Positions 25,793-34,729 are shown, counted from the stretch's first letter. The stretch: 64,000 bases of DNA from JBCCGI01 sp039029355 (GCA_039029355.1 JBCCGI010000018.1:54987-118986), one strand, 5' to 3'. Numbers and translations are program-made. Notes: a model not told the origin generated them from the sequence alone.

Positions 25793-27468
25793 GCGTCGTC
25801 GTCCGCGGTCGTCTGGGCGATCGGCTGATCGAGAAGGGCCTGCTCGATCCGTCGCAGCTCGACGTCGCGCTCAACGAACAAAAGCGCCACCACCGGCCGC
25901 TCGGCGAGATCTTGATCTCGCTTGGCTTCACGACCGAGGAGGACATCGTCCGCCTTGTCGCCGAGGACCTCGGGCTCGACTTTCTAAGGGCCGACGACAT
26001 CACGCCCGACCCGATCGTGCTCGCCGCCCTCGACCCCGGGTTCGTGCGCGAGACGATGGCGTTTCCCTACCTGCTCGAGCGGGGCACGCTGCAGGTGCTG
26101 GTGGTCGACCCTGACAACCCGCAGCGGCTGTCGGCGATCCGCAAGCGCTTCCCGTACCCCTTTGCGCTCGCGGTCACGACCGAGGCCGAGCTCGCGCGTC
26201 TGATCGCGCTGCACCTGCAGGCCTCGGTGCACCGCGTCGAGGAGCTCCTGGCCGAGTACAAGGACGTCGGCTCCGAGGGCGCCGAGACGTTCCCGGTCGA
26301 GCAGGTCGTGAACGCGCTCCTCACCGACGGCATCCACCGCGGCGCCACCGACATCCACGTCGAGCCCGAGGGGCACGTGACCCGCATCCGCTACCGCTGC
26401 GACGGCATCCTGCAGGGGGCCGAGAACCTGCCCAGCTGGGCCACCGCGGCGGTCACCTCGCGCATCAAGATCCTGTCGCACCTCGACATCTCCGAGCGCC
26501 GGCGTCCCCAGGATGGCCGGCTGCACTTCGAGATCGACGACGACCGGTCGGTCGACATGCGCGTGTCGGTCATGCCGTCGCAGTTCGGCGAGAACATCGT
26601 GCTGCGGATCCTCGACACGCAGGGCGGCGTGCTGCGCCTGGATCAGCTCGGCGTTCCGCCCGAGCTACAGCGCGTGCTCGCGACCGTCTCCGCGCGGCCG
26701 CACGGCCTCTTCCTGGTGACCGGGCCGACCGGCTCGGGCAAGACGACCACGCTCTACGCGATGCTCGCGGGGATGGACGCGATGCACCGCAAGATCGCGA
26801 CGATCGAGGACCCGATCGAGTACAGCCTCCCGCTGCTGCGCCAGAGCCAGGTCGACCCGTCGATCGAGTTCGACTTCAGCGCGGGTCTGCGGGCGCTCCT
26901 GCGCCAGGATCCCGACGTCGTGCTGATCGGCGAGATCCGCGACCGCGAGACGGCCGACATGGCGATCAAGGCGTCGATGACCGGGCACCTGGTGCTGTCG
27001 ACGCTGCACACCAACTCGGCGATCGGCGCGGTCCCGCGCCTGATCGACATCGGGATCGAGCCCTACCTCGTCGAGGATGCACTGATCGGGGCGATGGCGC
27101 AGCGCCTGGTGCGCCGCGTGTGCTCGTCCTGCGCGGAGGACGTCGAGGCCTCGCCCGACGAGCTCCGCTGGCTGGGCGTCGAGCGAGCCACGCTGCGCCG
27201 CGGCACCGGCTGTCCGCGCTGCGACGGCTCGGGCTTCGCCGGTCGCGTCGCGATCGTCGAGGTGTTCCTGCCGGACGCCACGATGGCCGACGCCATGCGC
27301 GCCGGCGCAGGCGCGGCCGAGCTCGAGCGCCTCGCCTGCCGCGCCGGCTTCCGCGCCATGGCCGAGAACGGCCGCCAGCTGGTGCTCGCGGGGACCACCA
27401 CGATGGAGGAGGTCCTCCGCGTCAGCCGCAGCCACCGCCTTTCGGAGCAGGAGCGTGCAGGCCTTTGA
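25789..27468 (+). CDS. Type II/IV secretion assembly ATPase (GspE/PilB-like)
   Basis: A 559-residue ATPase starting at TTG that overlaps the secretin stop. Residues 5-150 hold a GspE N-terminal (MshEN-type) domain (LGDRLIEKGLLDPSQLDVAL). Walker A is GPTGSGKTTT at about 311-320, the Asp box EDPIEYSLP follows, Walker B is DPDVVLIGEIRDRETADMA and the His box STLHTNSAIGA. A zinc site has Cys pairs C445/C448 and C475/C478. It powers pseudopilus assembly from the cytoplasm. All catalytic motifs are intact. Confidence 0.92.
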   Translation: MSVVVRGRLGDRLIEKGLLDPSQLDVALNEQKRHHRPLGEILISLGFTTEEDIVRLVAEDLGLDFLRADDITPDPIVLAALDPGFVRETMAFPYLLERGTLQVLVVDPDNPQRLSAIRKRFPYPFALAVTTEAELARLIALHLQASVHRVEELLAEYKDVGSEGAETFPVEQVVNALLTDGIHRGATDIHVEPEGHVTRIRYRCDGILQGAENLPSWATAAVTSRIKILSHLDISERRRPQDGRLHFEIDDDRSVDMRVSVMPSQFGENIVLRILDTQGGVLRLDQLGVPPELQRVLATVSARPHGLFLVTGPTGSGKTTTLYAMLAGMDAMHRKIATIEDPIEYSLPLLRQSQVDPSIEFDFSAGLRALLRQDPDVVLIGEIRDRETADMAIKASMTGHLVLSTLHTNSAIGAVPRLIDIGIEPYLVEDALIGAMAQRLVRRVCSSCAEDVEASPDELRWLGVERATLRRGTGCPRCDGSGFAGRVAIVEVFLPDATMADAMRAGAGAAELERLACRAGFRAMAENGRQLVLAGTTTMEEVLRVSRSHRLSEQERAGL

Positions 27469-28651
27469 GTACCGCGCCGCGACGGCGGCTGGCAAGCTCG
27501 TCGAGGGCACGGCCTGGGCGTCGTCCGAGGAGCAGCTGGACGGACAGCTCGACGCGAAGGGCCTGCTGCTCACCGACGCCAAGGCGCTGGGCGACCGGCG
27601 CCCGGCCCGGCGCGTGCGGCTGCCGCACGCGGACCTCGTCAACCTGACCAACCAGCTGGCCACCGTCACCGGCGCCGGCGTGCCGATCGTGGAGGGCCTG
27701 CGCGGCATCGGCGAGCGCCTGGAGTCGTCCGACGCCCGGCTGCTGGTGCGCGAGATGGTGACGGCGCTGGAGGCGGGCGAGAGCCTCTCGGCCGTGCTCG
27801 GCAACTACCCCAGGACGTTCCCGGGCGTCTACCGCTCCTCGGTCTCCGCCGGCGAGGAGTCCGGGGCACTAGAGCTCGTGCTGCAGCGCGTCGCGAAGCA
27901 CCTCGAGTGGGTGCGGGGCATGCGCGCCACGACGGTCCAGGCGCTGATCTACCCGCTGATCCTCCTCGCCGCCGTCGTGGGGCTGATCCTGATCCTGATG
28001 TACTTCGTGCTGCCGCGCATCCTGGGCATGTTCCCGGGCGGCCCCGAGGACCTGCCGGCGCAGACGCGCTTCGTGCTGGCGATCTCGAACTTCCTGCGCG
28101 AACAGTGGCTGCTGGTCGCGGGCGGCTCGGCGGCGACTGCGATCACCTTTGGTGTGGCCACGCGGCGCGAGCGCGGGCGGTTGATCCTGCACCGTACGCT
28201 GCTCGGCATCCCGCGCTTCGGGAAGATCGCCAGCCAGATTGCGACCACAAAGTTCGCCTGCACGGCCGGCATCCTGCACGCGGCGGGCTGCGACGTGTTC
28301 ACCGTGCTCGAGCTCGCGTCGTCGACCTGCGGCAACACGGCGATGTCCGATGCCTACCACCGCGCGACCGAGCGCGTGCGCCGCGGCACGCCGATCAGCG
28401 AGGCCTTCGAGCAGGAGCCGCTGATCGACCCGCTCCTGATCCAGATGGTCGGCGTAGGGGAGAAGAGCGGACGATTGGACGACTGCCTCGAAAGATTGGT
28501 CGAGCACTATGACGAAGAGGTCCCCCGGAGCGTCAAGCGGTTCCTGAGCCTGCTAGAGCCCACGATGCTCGTCGGCGCGGGCGTGGTGGTCGCCTTCATC
28601 CTCCTGGCCGCGCTGCTCCCGGTCTTCGAACTGTACGAGAGCATCGGATGA
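27455..28651 (+). CDS. Inner-membrane platform protein (GspF/PilC-like)
   Basis: A 398-residue protein overlapping the ATPase gene by 14 bases. It shows the two-fold repeat of the family: a first cytoplasmic half with LTNQLATVTGAGVPIVEGLR, membrane helices around residues 165-190 and 210-230, a second half with FACTAGILHAAGCDVFTVLELAS and PLLIQMVGVGEKSGRLDDCL, and the C-terminal helix LVGAGVVVAFILLAALLPVFELY. It is the rotor-like base on which the pseudopilus is assembled. Confidence 0.9.
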   Translation: MQAFEYRAATAAGKLVEGTAWASSEEQLDGQLDAKGLLLTDAKALGDRRPARRVRLPHADLVNLTNQLATVTGAGVPIVEGLRGIGERLESSDARLLVREMVTALEAGESLSAVLGNYPRTFPGVYRSSVSAGEESGALELVLQRVAKHLEWVRGMRATTVQALIYPLILLAAVVGLILILMYFVLPRILGMFPGGPEDLPAQTRFVLAISNFLREQWLLVAGGSAATAITFGVATRRERGRLILHRTLLGIPRFGKIASQIATTKFACTAGILHAAGCDVFTVLELASSTCGNTAMSDAYHRATERVRRGTPISEAFEQEPLIDPLLIQMVGVGEKSGRLDDCLERLVEHYDEEVPRSVKRFLSLLEPTMLVGAGVVVAFILLAALLPVFELYESIG

Positions 28652-29349
28652 AGCCCAGAAGCGCACACCAAGAGGCAGGACGCCAAGCGTTCACGCTGCT
28701 CGAGATCATCATCGCGGTCTCGATCCTGGCGGTCCTCGCCGGCGTGGCGGTGCCGCTGGTGGGCAAGGCCTTCGAGTCCAAGGCCAAGTCGGTCACGAGC
28801 AACGAGCTGGACGAGCTGTCCGAGTCGGTGGGAATGTATTTCTTCGACGTCGGCGCCTTCCCGGCGGAGATCGACGACCTGTGGATCGAGCCGAACGGGG
28901 CCACGGGCTGGACCGGGCCGTACATCTCCTCGAGCTCGACCGACCCGCTCTCCGGCAAGTCGGACTGGACCGTCGACGCCTGGTCGCGCGACTACGTGCT
29001 GTACGCCGACGGCGACGTGCTGACGATCACCAGCACCGGCGGCGACGCCTCGGTGGGCACCGCGGACGACCTGTCGGTCGAGGTCGACGTCACCCACATC
29101 CGGCGCGACAAGACCTACGCCGCGCTCGCGATCATCAACCAGGCGGTCCAGCTCTACAACGCCGCCAACCTGCCGACCTCACCGCTGCCGACGAGCTACA
29201 CGATGCTGGTCGAGGAGCTGGTCGACGACGGGTTGCTCCCCGCCACCGACGGCTTCGAGGTCGACGGCTGGGGCGACGCCTACACGCCGGTGCCCGCTGG
29301 GCAGAGCCCGGTGGTGCTGATCGGCAGCACCAACCTGGGCGACGCGTAG
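28648..29349 (+). CDS. GspG-like pseudopilin with Ala at the -1 cleavage position
   Basis: A 233-residue protein whose prepilin segment is FTLLEIIIAVSILAVLAGVAV with Glu5, but the residue before the cut is Ala (leader ends GRQA) where Gly is nearly invariant. A YFFDVGAFPAEIDDLW segment and WGDAYTPVP resemble the C-terminal part of GspG major pseudopilins, but the protein is about 90 residues longer, with an extra Asp/Thr-rich insertion. ATG overlaps the GspF stop by four bases. It closes the secretion operon. Confidence 0.78.
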   Translation: MKPRSAHQEAGRQAFTLLEIIIAVSILAVLAGVAVPLVGKAFESKAKSVTSNELDELSESVGMYFFDVGAFPAEIDDLWIEPNGATGWTGPYISSSSTDPLSGKSDWTVDAWSRDYVLYADGDVLTITSTGGDASVGTADDLSVEVDVTHIRRDKTYAALAIINQAVQLYNAANLPTSPLPTSYTMLVEELVDDGLLPATDGFEVDGWGDAYTPVPAGQSPVVLIGSTNLGDA

Positions 29350-29356
29350 CCCGCGG

Positions 29357-29626
29357 CTACGCGAAGTAGCCCTTGCCCAAGGCCCAGCCCACGACCAGCG
29401 CCTCGGCCGCGGTCAGGAGCGAGAGCTTGACCAGGTAGCTCGGCTTCGAGGACTTGTGCCGGAAGCACAGGACCGCCGCCCAGGCCCCCAGCGCTGCGAG
29501 CGGCGCCGAGACGACCAGCAGCCGGAACTCGGGCACGCGCCGCCACGCGCGGCTGGCCGCGAGCTTGTCCCAGCCGTAGAGGCCGAAGGCGAGCAGGTTC
29601 ACCGCGAGCAGAAACCACCAGATCAT
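29357..29626 (-). CDS. DUF1294 family membrane protein
   Basis: An 89-residue protein of three hydrophobic stretches with LLAFGLYGWDKLAASRAWRR near the N-terminus (the Y-x-x-DK-x-A signature) and RHKSSKPSY in the loop, both hallmarks of DUF1294. Function unknown. It ends seven bases from the end of the convergent pseudopilin gene and follows the YtxJ-like gene by ten bases. Confidence 0.8.
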   Translation of the reverse strand: MIWWFLLAVNLLAFGLYGWDKLAASRAWRRVPEFRLLVVSAPLAALGAWAAVLCFRHKSSKPSYLVKLSLLTAAEALVVGWALGKGYFA

Positions 29627-29636
29627 GGCGCCCGCG

Positions 29637-29963
29637 TCAGTCCTGGACCGCGGCGGTCAGGCTCTCGCGCGTGATCGCGCCGTGGGAGGCGTTCCACACC
29701 ACCTCGCCGCCCTTGAGCAGCAGCGCCTGGGGCGACTCGTGCTGCACGCCGGTGCGCGCCTCAACCAGCTGCGACAGCGGCCGCTGCCCGCGCACGTCGA
29801 GCCACGCCGTGGGCACCTCGGCCTCGCCGGAGAGGAAGTGGCGGTACTCGTTGAACGCCTGCGCGCTGGTAGGGCAGATGAGCGAGTGCTTGAAGAGCAG
29901 GAAGACCGGCGCGCCGAGGGCCGTCTCGAGCGCCTCGTCGCCTGAGATCTGGGTCAGGTCCAT
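29637..29963 (-). CDS. YtxJ-family thioredoxin-fold protein
   Basis: A 108-residue cytoplasmic protein resembling YtxJ (bacillithiol-system redox-active protein): VFLLFKHSLICPTSAQAFNEY carries the single-Cys CPTS active site at the position of a thioredoxin CxxC, and VEARTGVQHESPQALLLKGGEVVWNASHGAIT matches the conserved second half including the cis-Pro region. Start at 29963; 14 codons upstream in frame are not family-like. It probably reduces or protects thiols; use of bacillithiol in this organism is not shown. Confidence 0.78.
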   Translation of the reverse strand: MDLTQISGDEALETALGAPVFLLFKHSLICPTSAQAFNEYRHFLSGEAEVPTAWLDVRGQRPLSQLVEARTGVQHESPQALLLKGGEVVWNASHGAITRESLTAAVQD

Positions 29964-30036
29964 GGCGGGGATTCTAGTCCGGAAGCGGGGACCGGTCTGC
30001 CTCAAGACCTCGGGATCTCCGCCGCCCCGGCGACCC

Positions 30037-30393
30037 TTACCCGCGGTCGCGGTCGGGAAGCAGCAGATCCGGGTCCAGGAGGCCCCGGCCCTCCGGAGCC
30101 TCGACCCGGTTGAGCTGGAGTGCGACCTCCGGCGTGTAGAGGCGGCTTACCCGGAAGACCCCCCGCGTCTCCTCGCTGCGCGCGTCGATCGTCAGCTCCT
30201 GGATCAGCGCGTGGCCGCGGAAGTTCCATAGGCCCTCGACCTCCTCGACCAGGAGCACCCGCACCGGGTCGAGGTGGTAGAGCCGGCGCTCCTGGATCCG
30301 AAACGGGTACTCCGCGCCCAGGCTAAGGCGCTCGGGGAAGCCCGCTTCTCGCTGGAGCTTCAGGGTGTCGTTGATCTCGATGCGGCTTCCCAA
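30037..30393 (-). CDS. Conserved-type hypothetical protein
   Basis: A 118-residue acidic protein without signal peptide or membrane helix. Strands such as RLYHLDPVRVLLVEEVEGLW and GHALIQELTIDARSEETRG suggest a small beta-rich domain. Not recognised. It starts four bases after the stop of the 264-residue membrane protein and should be co-transcribed with it. Confidence 0.5.
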   Translation of the reverse strand: MGSRIEINDTLKLQREAGFPERLSLGAEYPFRIQERRLYHLDPVRVLLVEEVEGLWNFRGHALIQELTIDARSEETRGVFRVSRLYTPEVALQLNRVEAPEGRGLLDPDLLLPDRDRG

Positions 30394-30397
30394 GGGG

Positions 30398-31192
30398 TTA
30401 GCTCCGTCCGAAGAAGAACTCGCGGTTGATGCCGTAGTCGAGGACGGCCACGAGCAGGAAGGCCACGCACAGTACCCCGCCCGCGGCGGCCGGGTTGCTG
30501 CGGGAGAGCACGAGGATCGGAACGCACGCCGCGAGGGTCACCGCGTTCAGCCACTTCCACACGCGCACGACCCGCTCCAGCTCCGCATGCCTCTCCAGGT
30601 GTCCGTTCGGCTCGGCGCCGTCGCGCTCGCGGCGCCAGCGGAAGATGCGCTTGGTCTTCCACTCCAGGAGCGGAGCACCCGCGGTCCAGAGGACGTCGAC
30701 CAGGCTGATCAGAGCCATGGACAACGCGAGCGAGACCACCTGATCGGAGTACGCCGCCGCCAGATAGAACAGGCCGTACTGCAGGACGTGGACGTAGAAG
30801 CATGAGAGCTGCGGGAACACGGACTGCTGCGACGGCCGCTCCGCATGCCCGAAGGCCTTGATGTACCAGATTACGTTCCCGTGATAGAAGCGGATCGTCG
30901 TGACCGTGACGAGGAGGCAGGCGCCGATCGGCCAGCACAGCTCGGCCACGCGCCACTCGGTCCAGCTCGACGCACGCAACACGGGCGCGCTGGCGTCCAG
31001 GAACTCGCTGACGGCTCGAACGATCGCTTCGGCGGCGAGAACGCTCACCAGGATCAGCGCGAATTCGGCCCCGAAGCGGGGGCGCGGCGCGCCGGCGCCG
31101 TCGGCCGAGCGGAGCGCGCCTCGGCCCGCGGTCGGCGGCACCGCGGGGAGCTGTTCGATCGGGAGAGGAGAGGCGTCCAGTTGCTGTTCCAT
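30398..31192 (-). CDS. Polytopic membrane protein of unknown function
   Basis: A 264-residue protein: a 40-residue Pro/Ala-rich cytoplasmic start, then about six hydrophobic helices (for example LILVSVLAAEAIVRAV, ACLLVTVTTIRFYHGNVIW, QYGLFYLAAAYSDQVVSLAL, LNAVTLAACVPILVL) with a charged loop full of Arg between helices four and five. It resembles no family I can name. Paired with the small gene downstream. Confidence 0.5.
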   Translation of the reverse strand: MEQQLDASPLPIEQLPAVPPTAGRGALRSADGAGAPRPRFGAEFALILVSVLAAEAIVRAVSEFLDASAPVLRASSWTEWRVAELCWPIGACLLVTVTTIRFYHGNVIWYIKAFGHAERPSQQSVFPQLSCFYVHVLQYGLFYLAAAYSDQVVSLALSMALISLVDVLWTAGAPLLEWKTKRIFRWRRERDGAEPNGHLERHAELERVVRVWKWLNAVTLAACVPILVLSRSNPAAAGGVLCVAFLLVAVLDYGINREFFFGRS

Positions 31193-31365
31193 GTGCGGTC
31201 GAGGGGGGCTGGGTCCCCCTTTCGCCCCTTTGAACGGCGTTTCCGCGCCACCGCGTCGCGAAAGGTCGGGATTCTCGCGCTCGCGTGAGCGGAGCGTTCC
31301 GCGCGCTGCGTTCGGACCCGCGGTGCTCCCTGTCCTCCCGGCCGCCGATTTGCTCTGATTCGCCC

Positions 31366-31572
31366 GTGGCGACGACGACGCGAGCGAACCGCGTGCTGGC
31401 GGTCGTGGGCTTTGTGGCCCTGCTGGCGCTGCACTTCGACCTGTGGCGCCCGCTGCCCGCCGGTCCGTACTTCGGGTGGATGCCCGAAGAGCTCCTGTTC
31501 CGGCTGCTCTGGATGGGGCTCGCCTGGCTCTACCTGCTGTGGTTCACCGCCACGGTCTGGCGCGAGGAGTAG
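31366..31572 (+). CDS. Small membrane protein beside a sodium symporter (DUF3311-like)
   Basis: A 68-residue protein from GTG at 31366, with two hydrophobic helices (VLAVVGFVALLALHF and LLWMGLAWLYLLWFTATVW). Small two-helix proteins of this kind (DUF3311 and relatives) commonly precede sodium:solute symporter genes and are thought to be accessory subunits. It ends three bases before the symporter start. An upstream in-frame ATG at 31285 would add a Ser/Arg-rich stretch that breaks the pattern. Confidence 0.6.
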   Translation: MATTTRANRVLAVVGFVALLALHFDLWRPLPAGPYFGWMPEELLFRLLWMGLAWLYLLWFTATVWREE

Positions 31573-31575
31573 CCC

Positions 31576-33048
31576 GTGGACCCCCGGCTGGTGCAGCTTC
31601 TGATCGCGACGGCGGTGTACTTCGCCGTGGTGCTGCTGCTCGGAGCTCTGGCGACGCGGCGCGCTTCGCGCTCGGCCGAGGAGTACTTCCTCGCCGGCCG
31701 CGGCCTCGGCACGGTCGTGCTGTTCATGGCGCTCTTCGGCACGAACTGCACGTCGTTCGTGCTGGTGGGCATCCCCGGGAGCGCCTTTCAGCACGGCATC
31801 GGCGTGTTCGGGCTTAACGCGGCGGTGGTGGCGCTCGGGATCCCGCTGACCTTCTGGGCGATCGGAGCGCCGGCGCGGAGGATGGCGAAGCGGCTGGGCG
31901 CGCTGACGCCGGCGGAGCTCTACACGCGCCGCTTCGGCTCGCGCGCGGTGGGTGTGGTGCTGTTCGCGTTCTTCACGCTTTACACGCTGCCGTACATGGT
32001 CCAGGCCGTGATCGGCGCGGGGATCACCGTGGCGCAGGCGACCGGCGACGCGGTCGGCGTCGAGGTGGCCGGGCTGGTCGTCGTGCTGATCGCGCTCGTC
32101 TACACCAGCCTGGGCGGCATGCGCGCCACCGCCTGGACGAACGTGTTCCAGGGGCTCCTGTTCCTGCTGTTCATGGTCGCGGCGTTCTTCCTGATGTCGC
32201 GCTCGCTCGGCGGGCTGGGCGAGGCGATGGCGCGCGTCGAGGAGCGCGACCCCGGGCTGCTCGTGCGGGGCGAGGGCTGGCTCTTCGAGCCGCGCAAGTG
32301 GGCCTCGTGGGGCATGGTGATCTCGCTCACGGTGATCGGCTTTCCGCACATGTTTGCGCGCCTCTTGGCGGCGGACGACGACGGTTCGCTGCGGCGCGTG
32401 TGCCGCCTGTATCCGCTCGCGCTGGCGCTCCTGTGGGTGCCGGCGGTGCTGATCGGCGTGTGGGGGGCGGGCGCCTTCCCCGACCTCGGCGCGGCGGACG
32501 CCGACCGCGTGTTCCAGCGCATGGCGTCCGAGCACATGCCGGCCTGGATCGGCCCCTTCGGCTTCCTGGCGGTGCTGGCGGCGGTGATGTCGACCCTCGA
32601 CGCGCAGCTCCTCACGCTGTCGTCGATGCTGGTGCGCGACGCGCTCCCGGCGGGGCTGCGCGGGCGCGAGGTGCTCGCGGGCAGGCTCTTCGCGGTCGGG
32701 CTGGCGCTGGTGGTGTACGTGCTCGCGCTCGTCTGGGAGCGCGCGAGCGTCTTCGCGATCTCGCGCATGGCCTTCGAGGGCTACACCACGCTGGTGCCGA
32801 CGCTGCTGCTCGGCGTGCGCTGGCGGCGCTTCACCGCGGCGGGGGCGATCGCGTCGCCGTGCGCGGGCTTCGCGGTGCTCGCGCTGGCGTGGGGCGGCGT
32901 GGCGCTGCCGACCGGCGGCTTCCTGCCGGTCTTCTGGGCCGTGGTGGCGGCGTTCGCGGCCGGCTTGCTGGTCTCGCTCGCGACGCCGGCCCAGGACGAG
33001 GCGGGGGCCGACGCCGCCTTCGGCGCTAGCCGTCCAGGAAGTAGTTGA
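31576..33048 (+). CDS. Sodium:solute symporter (SSS family)
   Basis: A 490-residue protein with about thirteen helices from a GTG start. It shows the family layout: SAEEYFLAGRGLGTVVLFMALFGTNCTSFVLVGIPG in the first two helices (split here: AEEYFLAGRGLG is the SSS signature), YTSLGGMRATAWTNVFQG in the sodium-site region, and LAAVMSTLDAQLLTLSSMLVRD, the classical second SSS motif. The solute is not evident; family members carry sugars, amino acids, carboxylates or nucleosides. Tail overlaps the end of the convergent antiporter gene by 23 bases. Confidence 0.87.
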   Translation: MDPRLVQLLIATAVYFAVVLLLGALATRRASRSAEEYFLAGRGLGTVVLFMALFGTNCTSFVLVGIPGSAFQHGIGVFGLNAAVVALGIPLTFWAIGAPARRMAKRLGALTPAELYTRRFGSRAVGVVLFAFFTLYTLPYMVQAVIGAGITVAQATGDAVGVEVAGLVVVLIALVYTSLGGMRATAWTNVFQGLLFLLFMVAAFFLMSRSLGGLGEAMARVEERDPGLLVRGEGWLFEPRKWASWGMVISLTVIGFPHMFARLLAADDDGSLRRVCRLYPLALALLWVPAVLIGVWGAGAFPDLGAADADRVFQRMASEHMPAWIGPFGFLAVLAAVMSTLDAQLLTLSSMLVRDALPAGLRGREVLAGRLFAVGLALVVYVLALVWERASVFAISRMAFEGYTTLVPTLLLGVRWRRFTAAGAIASPCAGFAVLALAWGGVALPTGGFLPVFWAVVAAFAAGLLVSLATPAQDEAGADAAFGASRPGSS

Positions 33049-34729
33049 AGTCCTCGGACTCCTCGCCGTGCAGCAGCTCGGCGGCGTGGGCCGGGTTGCT
33101 GGCGTTGAAGAGGCGGTCCTGAAAGGCCGCGTCGCCGCCGATCGTCCGCGCCAGCGCGGCCAGCACCTGCAGGTGCCGGTTGCGCTCCTCGGGTGACGTG
33201 CCGAGCATCACCGTGCAGTGCACCCGGCGCCCGTCGGGCGTGGGGAAGTCGAGGCCCTCCTTCGACAGCGCCATCACGCCGACCATCGAGTGCCCCTCGG
33301 GCAGGATGCAGTGGGGGACGAAGAGCCCGCCGCCGAGGCACGTCGAGGCCTGGGCCTCGCGGTCGAGCACGCTCTGCAGCAGCACGTCGCGGTCGATCGT
33401 CTTCAGGTTGTGGCTGTGGATCAGCACGTCGACCAGCTGCTCGATGGCCTCGCCCTTCTCGCCCGCATCGAGGTCGGTGACGATGTTCTCCTCCTGCAGG
33501 AAGTCCATCAGCCGCAGCCGGTCCTTGTCGTAGTCGCCCGACTTGCGCAGCGCCCAGCGCGTGGCGATCGGGCCGACGATCTCGTTCAGGGTCACGACCG
33601 TCAGCACGACCGCGACGAAGAGGTCGAGGAGGCCCTCCTGCTTCTGGAAGATCGGGTCGCCCTGCAGGAGGATCACCAGGCCGATCGCGATACCGGCCTG
33701 GGGCAGCAGCGCCGGCCCCAGGTACAGCCGCACCTTCTCGGTCGCGTTCGCGAGCCGCATCGCCCAGCGCGCCGACAGCACCTTGCCGGCCGCGCGCAGG
33801 CCGAAGAAGGCCAGCGCGGCGACGCCGGCGCTGCCGGCCTGGTCGAACGACAGGTGCAGCCCGGCGAGCGTGAAGAACACCGCCAGGATGCCGGGCTCGA
33901 GGCTCTCGAAGACCGAGTCCGCCGGCTTCTCGCGCGGCTGCAGCGTGTTCGTCTGGATCATGCCCAGGAACATGCACGAGAGCAGCGGCGACACGCCGAC
34001 GTAGTCCGACATGCCCGCCGTCAGCAGGATCGCCGCCGCGCCGGCGGTGGCGATCATCTCCTTGCGCACCGCGATGCGCGACACGACGCGCAGGAACACC
34101 GTCGCCGCGCCGCCGAGCAGCGCGGCCGCGATCAGCTGCAGCACGGGCGAGACCAGCGCGCCGGTCAGGCCGTGCCCGCCGCTGGCGTCCAGCTCGTGCC
34201 GCGCGACGGCGCGCGCGCCCTCGAAGAGCAGGATGCACGAGACGTTGTTCAGCGCCACCGCCGCGACGAGGGTCTTGACGAACATCCCCTTCGAGCGCGT
34301 CTCCTTGACGAGCGCCACGATCGTCACCGGGGCGGTCGAGATGGCGAGCGTCGCCAGCAGCAGCGCCGACGGCCGCTCGATGCCCGGGACGAACGTCATG
34401 CCGCCGAAGACCAGGAGCGGCGTCACGAGCGACTCCGCCACCAGCAGCGTGGTCAGCCGCCGCTCCGCCCCGCGCAGCCGGCGGAAGCTCAGGTGCGACC
34501 CGATCGTGACCGCCATCAGGCCCAGCGCGAAGTGCGTGAAGGGCTGGAGCGCGTCGATGGCGTCGTGGTCGAAGACGTGCAGCCCCGACGAGCCCATTGC
34601 GACCCCGACTACGATCTGCCCGGTGATCCCCGGCAGCCGGCAGCGGCGCGCGGCGATGCCCGAGGCCACGCCGGCGAGCACGATCAGGGCCAGCGTCAGG
34701 AGCGGATCGGAGTCCGGAATCAGGGGCAT
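33026..34729 (-). CDS. Cation:proton antiporter (CPA2/KefB-like) with EIIA-type C-terminal domain
   Basis: A 567-residue protein. Residues 1-405 are a twelve-helix CPA2-type exchanger (GITGQIVVGVAMGSSGLHVF, LEPGILAVFFTLAGLHLSFD). Residues about 415-560 form a PTS EIIA-2/nitrogen-type domain: VDVLIHSHNLKTIDRDVLLQSVLDRE, then GGGLFVPHCILPEG with the His equivalent to the phospho-accepting residue, and GTSPEERNRHLQVLAALARTI. The fusion suggests ion exchange tuned by a phosphorelay or by nucleotide. No PTS gene is in the window. It is divergent from miaB. Confidence 0.8.
   Translation of the reverse strand: MPLIPDSDPLLTLALIVLAGVASGIAARRCRLPGITGQIVVGVAMGSSGLHVFDHDAIDALQPFTHFALGLMAVTIGSHLSFRRLRGAERRLTTLLVAESLVTPLLVFGGMTFVPGIERPSALLLATLAISTAPVTIVALVKETRSKGMFVKTLVAAVALNNVSCILLFEGARAVARHELDASGGHGLTGALVSPVLQLIAAALLGGAATVFLRVVSRIAVRKEMIATAGAAAILLTAGMSDYVGVSPLLSCMFLGMIQTNTLQPREKPADSVFESLEPGILAVFFTLAGLHLSFDQAGSAGVAALAFFGLRAAGKVLSARWAMRLANATEKVRLYLGPALLPQAGIAIGLVILLQGDPIFQKQEGLLDLFVAVVLTVVTLNEIVGPIATRWALRKSGDYDKDRLRLMDFLQEENIVTDLDAGEKGEAIEQLVDVLIHSHNLKTIDRDVLLQSVLDREAQASTCLGGGLFVPHCILPEGHSMVGVMALSKEGLDFPTPDGRRVHCTVMLGTSPEERNRHLQVLAALARTIGGDAAFQDRLFNASNPAHAAELLHGEESEDFNYFLDG

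Noticed and set aside
29637..29963. A selenocysteine or full CxxC in the YtxJ-like protein.
   Set aside because: The active site reads C-P-T-S with an ordinary Cys and no in-frame TGA; this single-Cys form is normal for the family.
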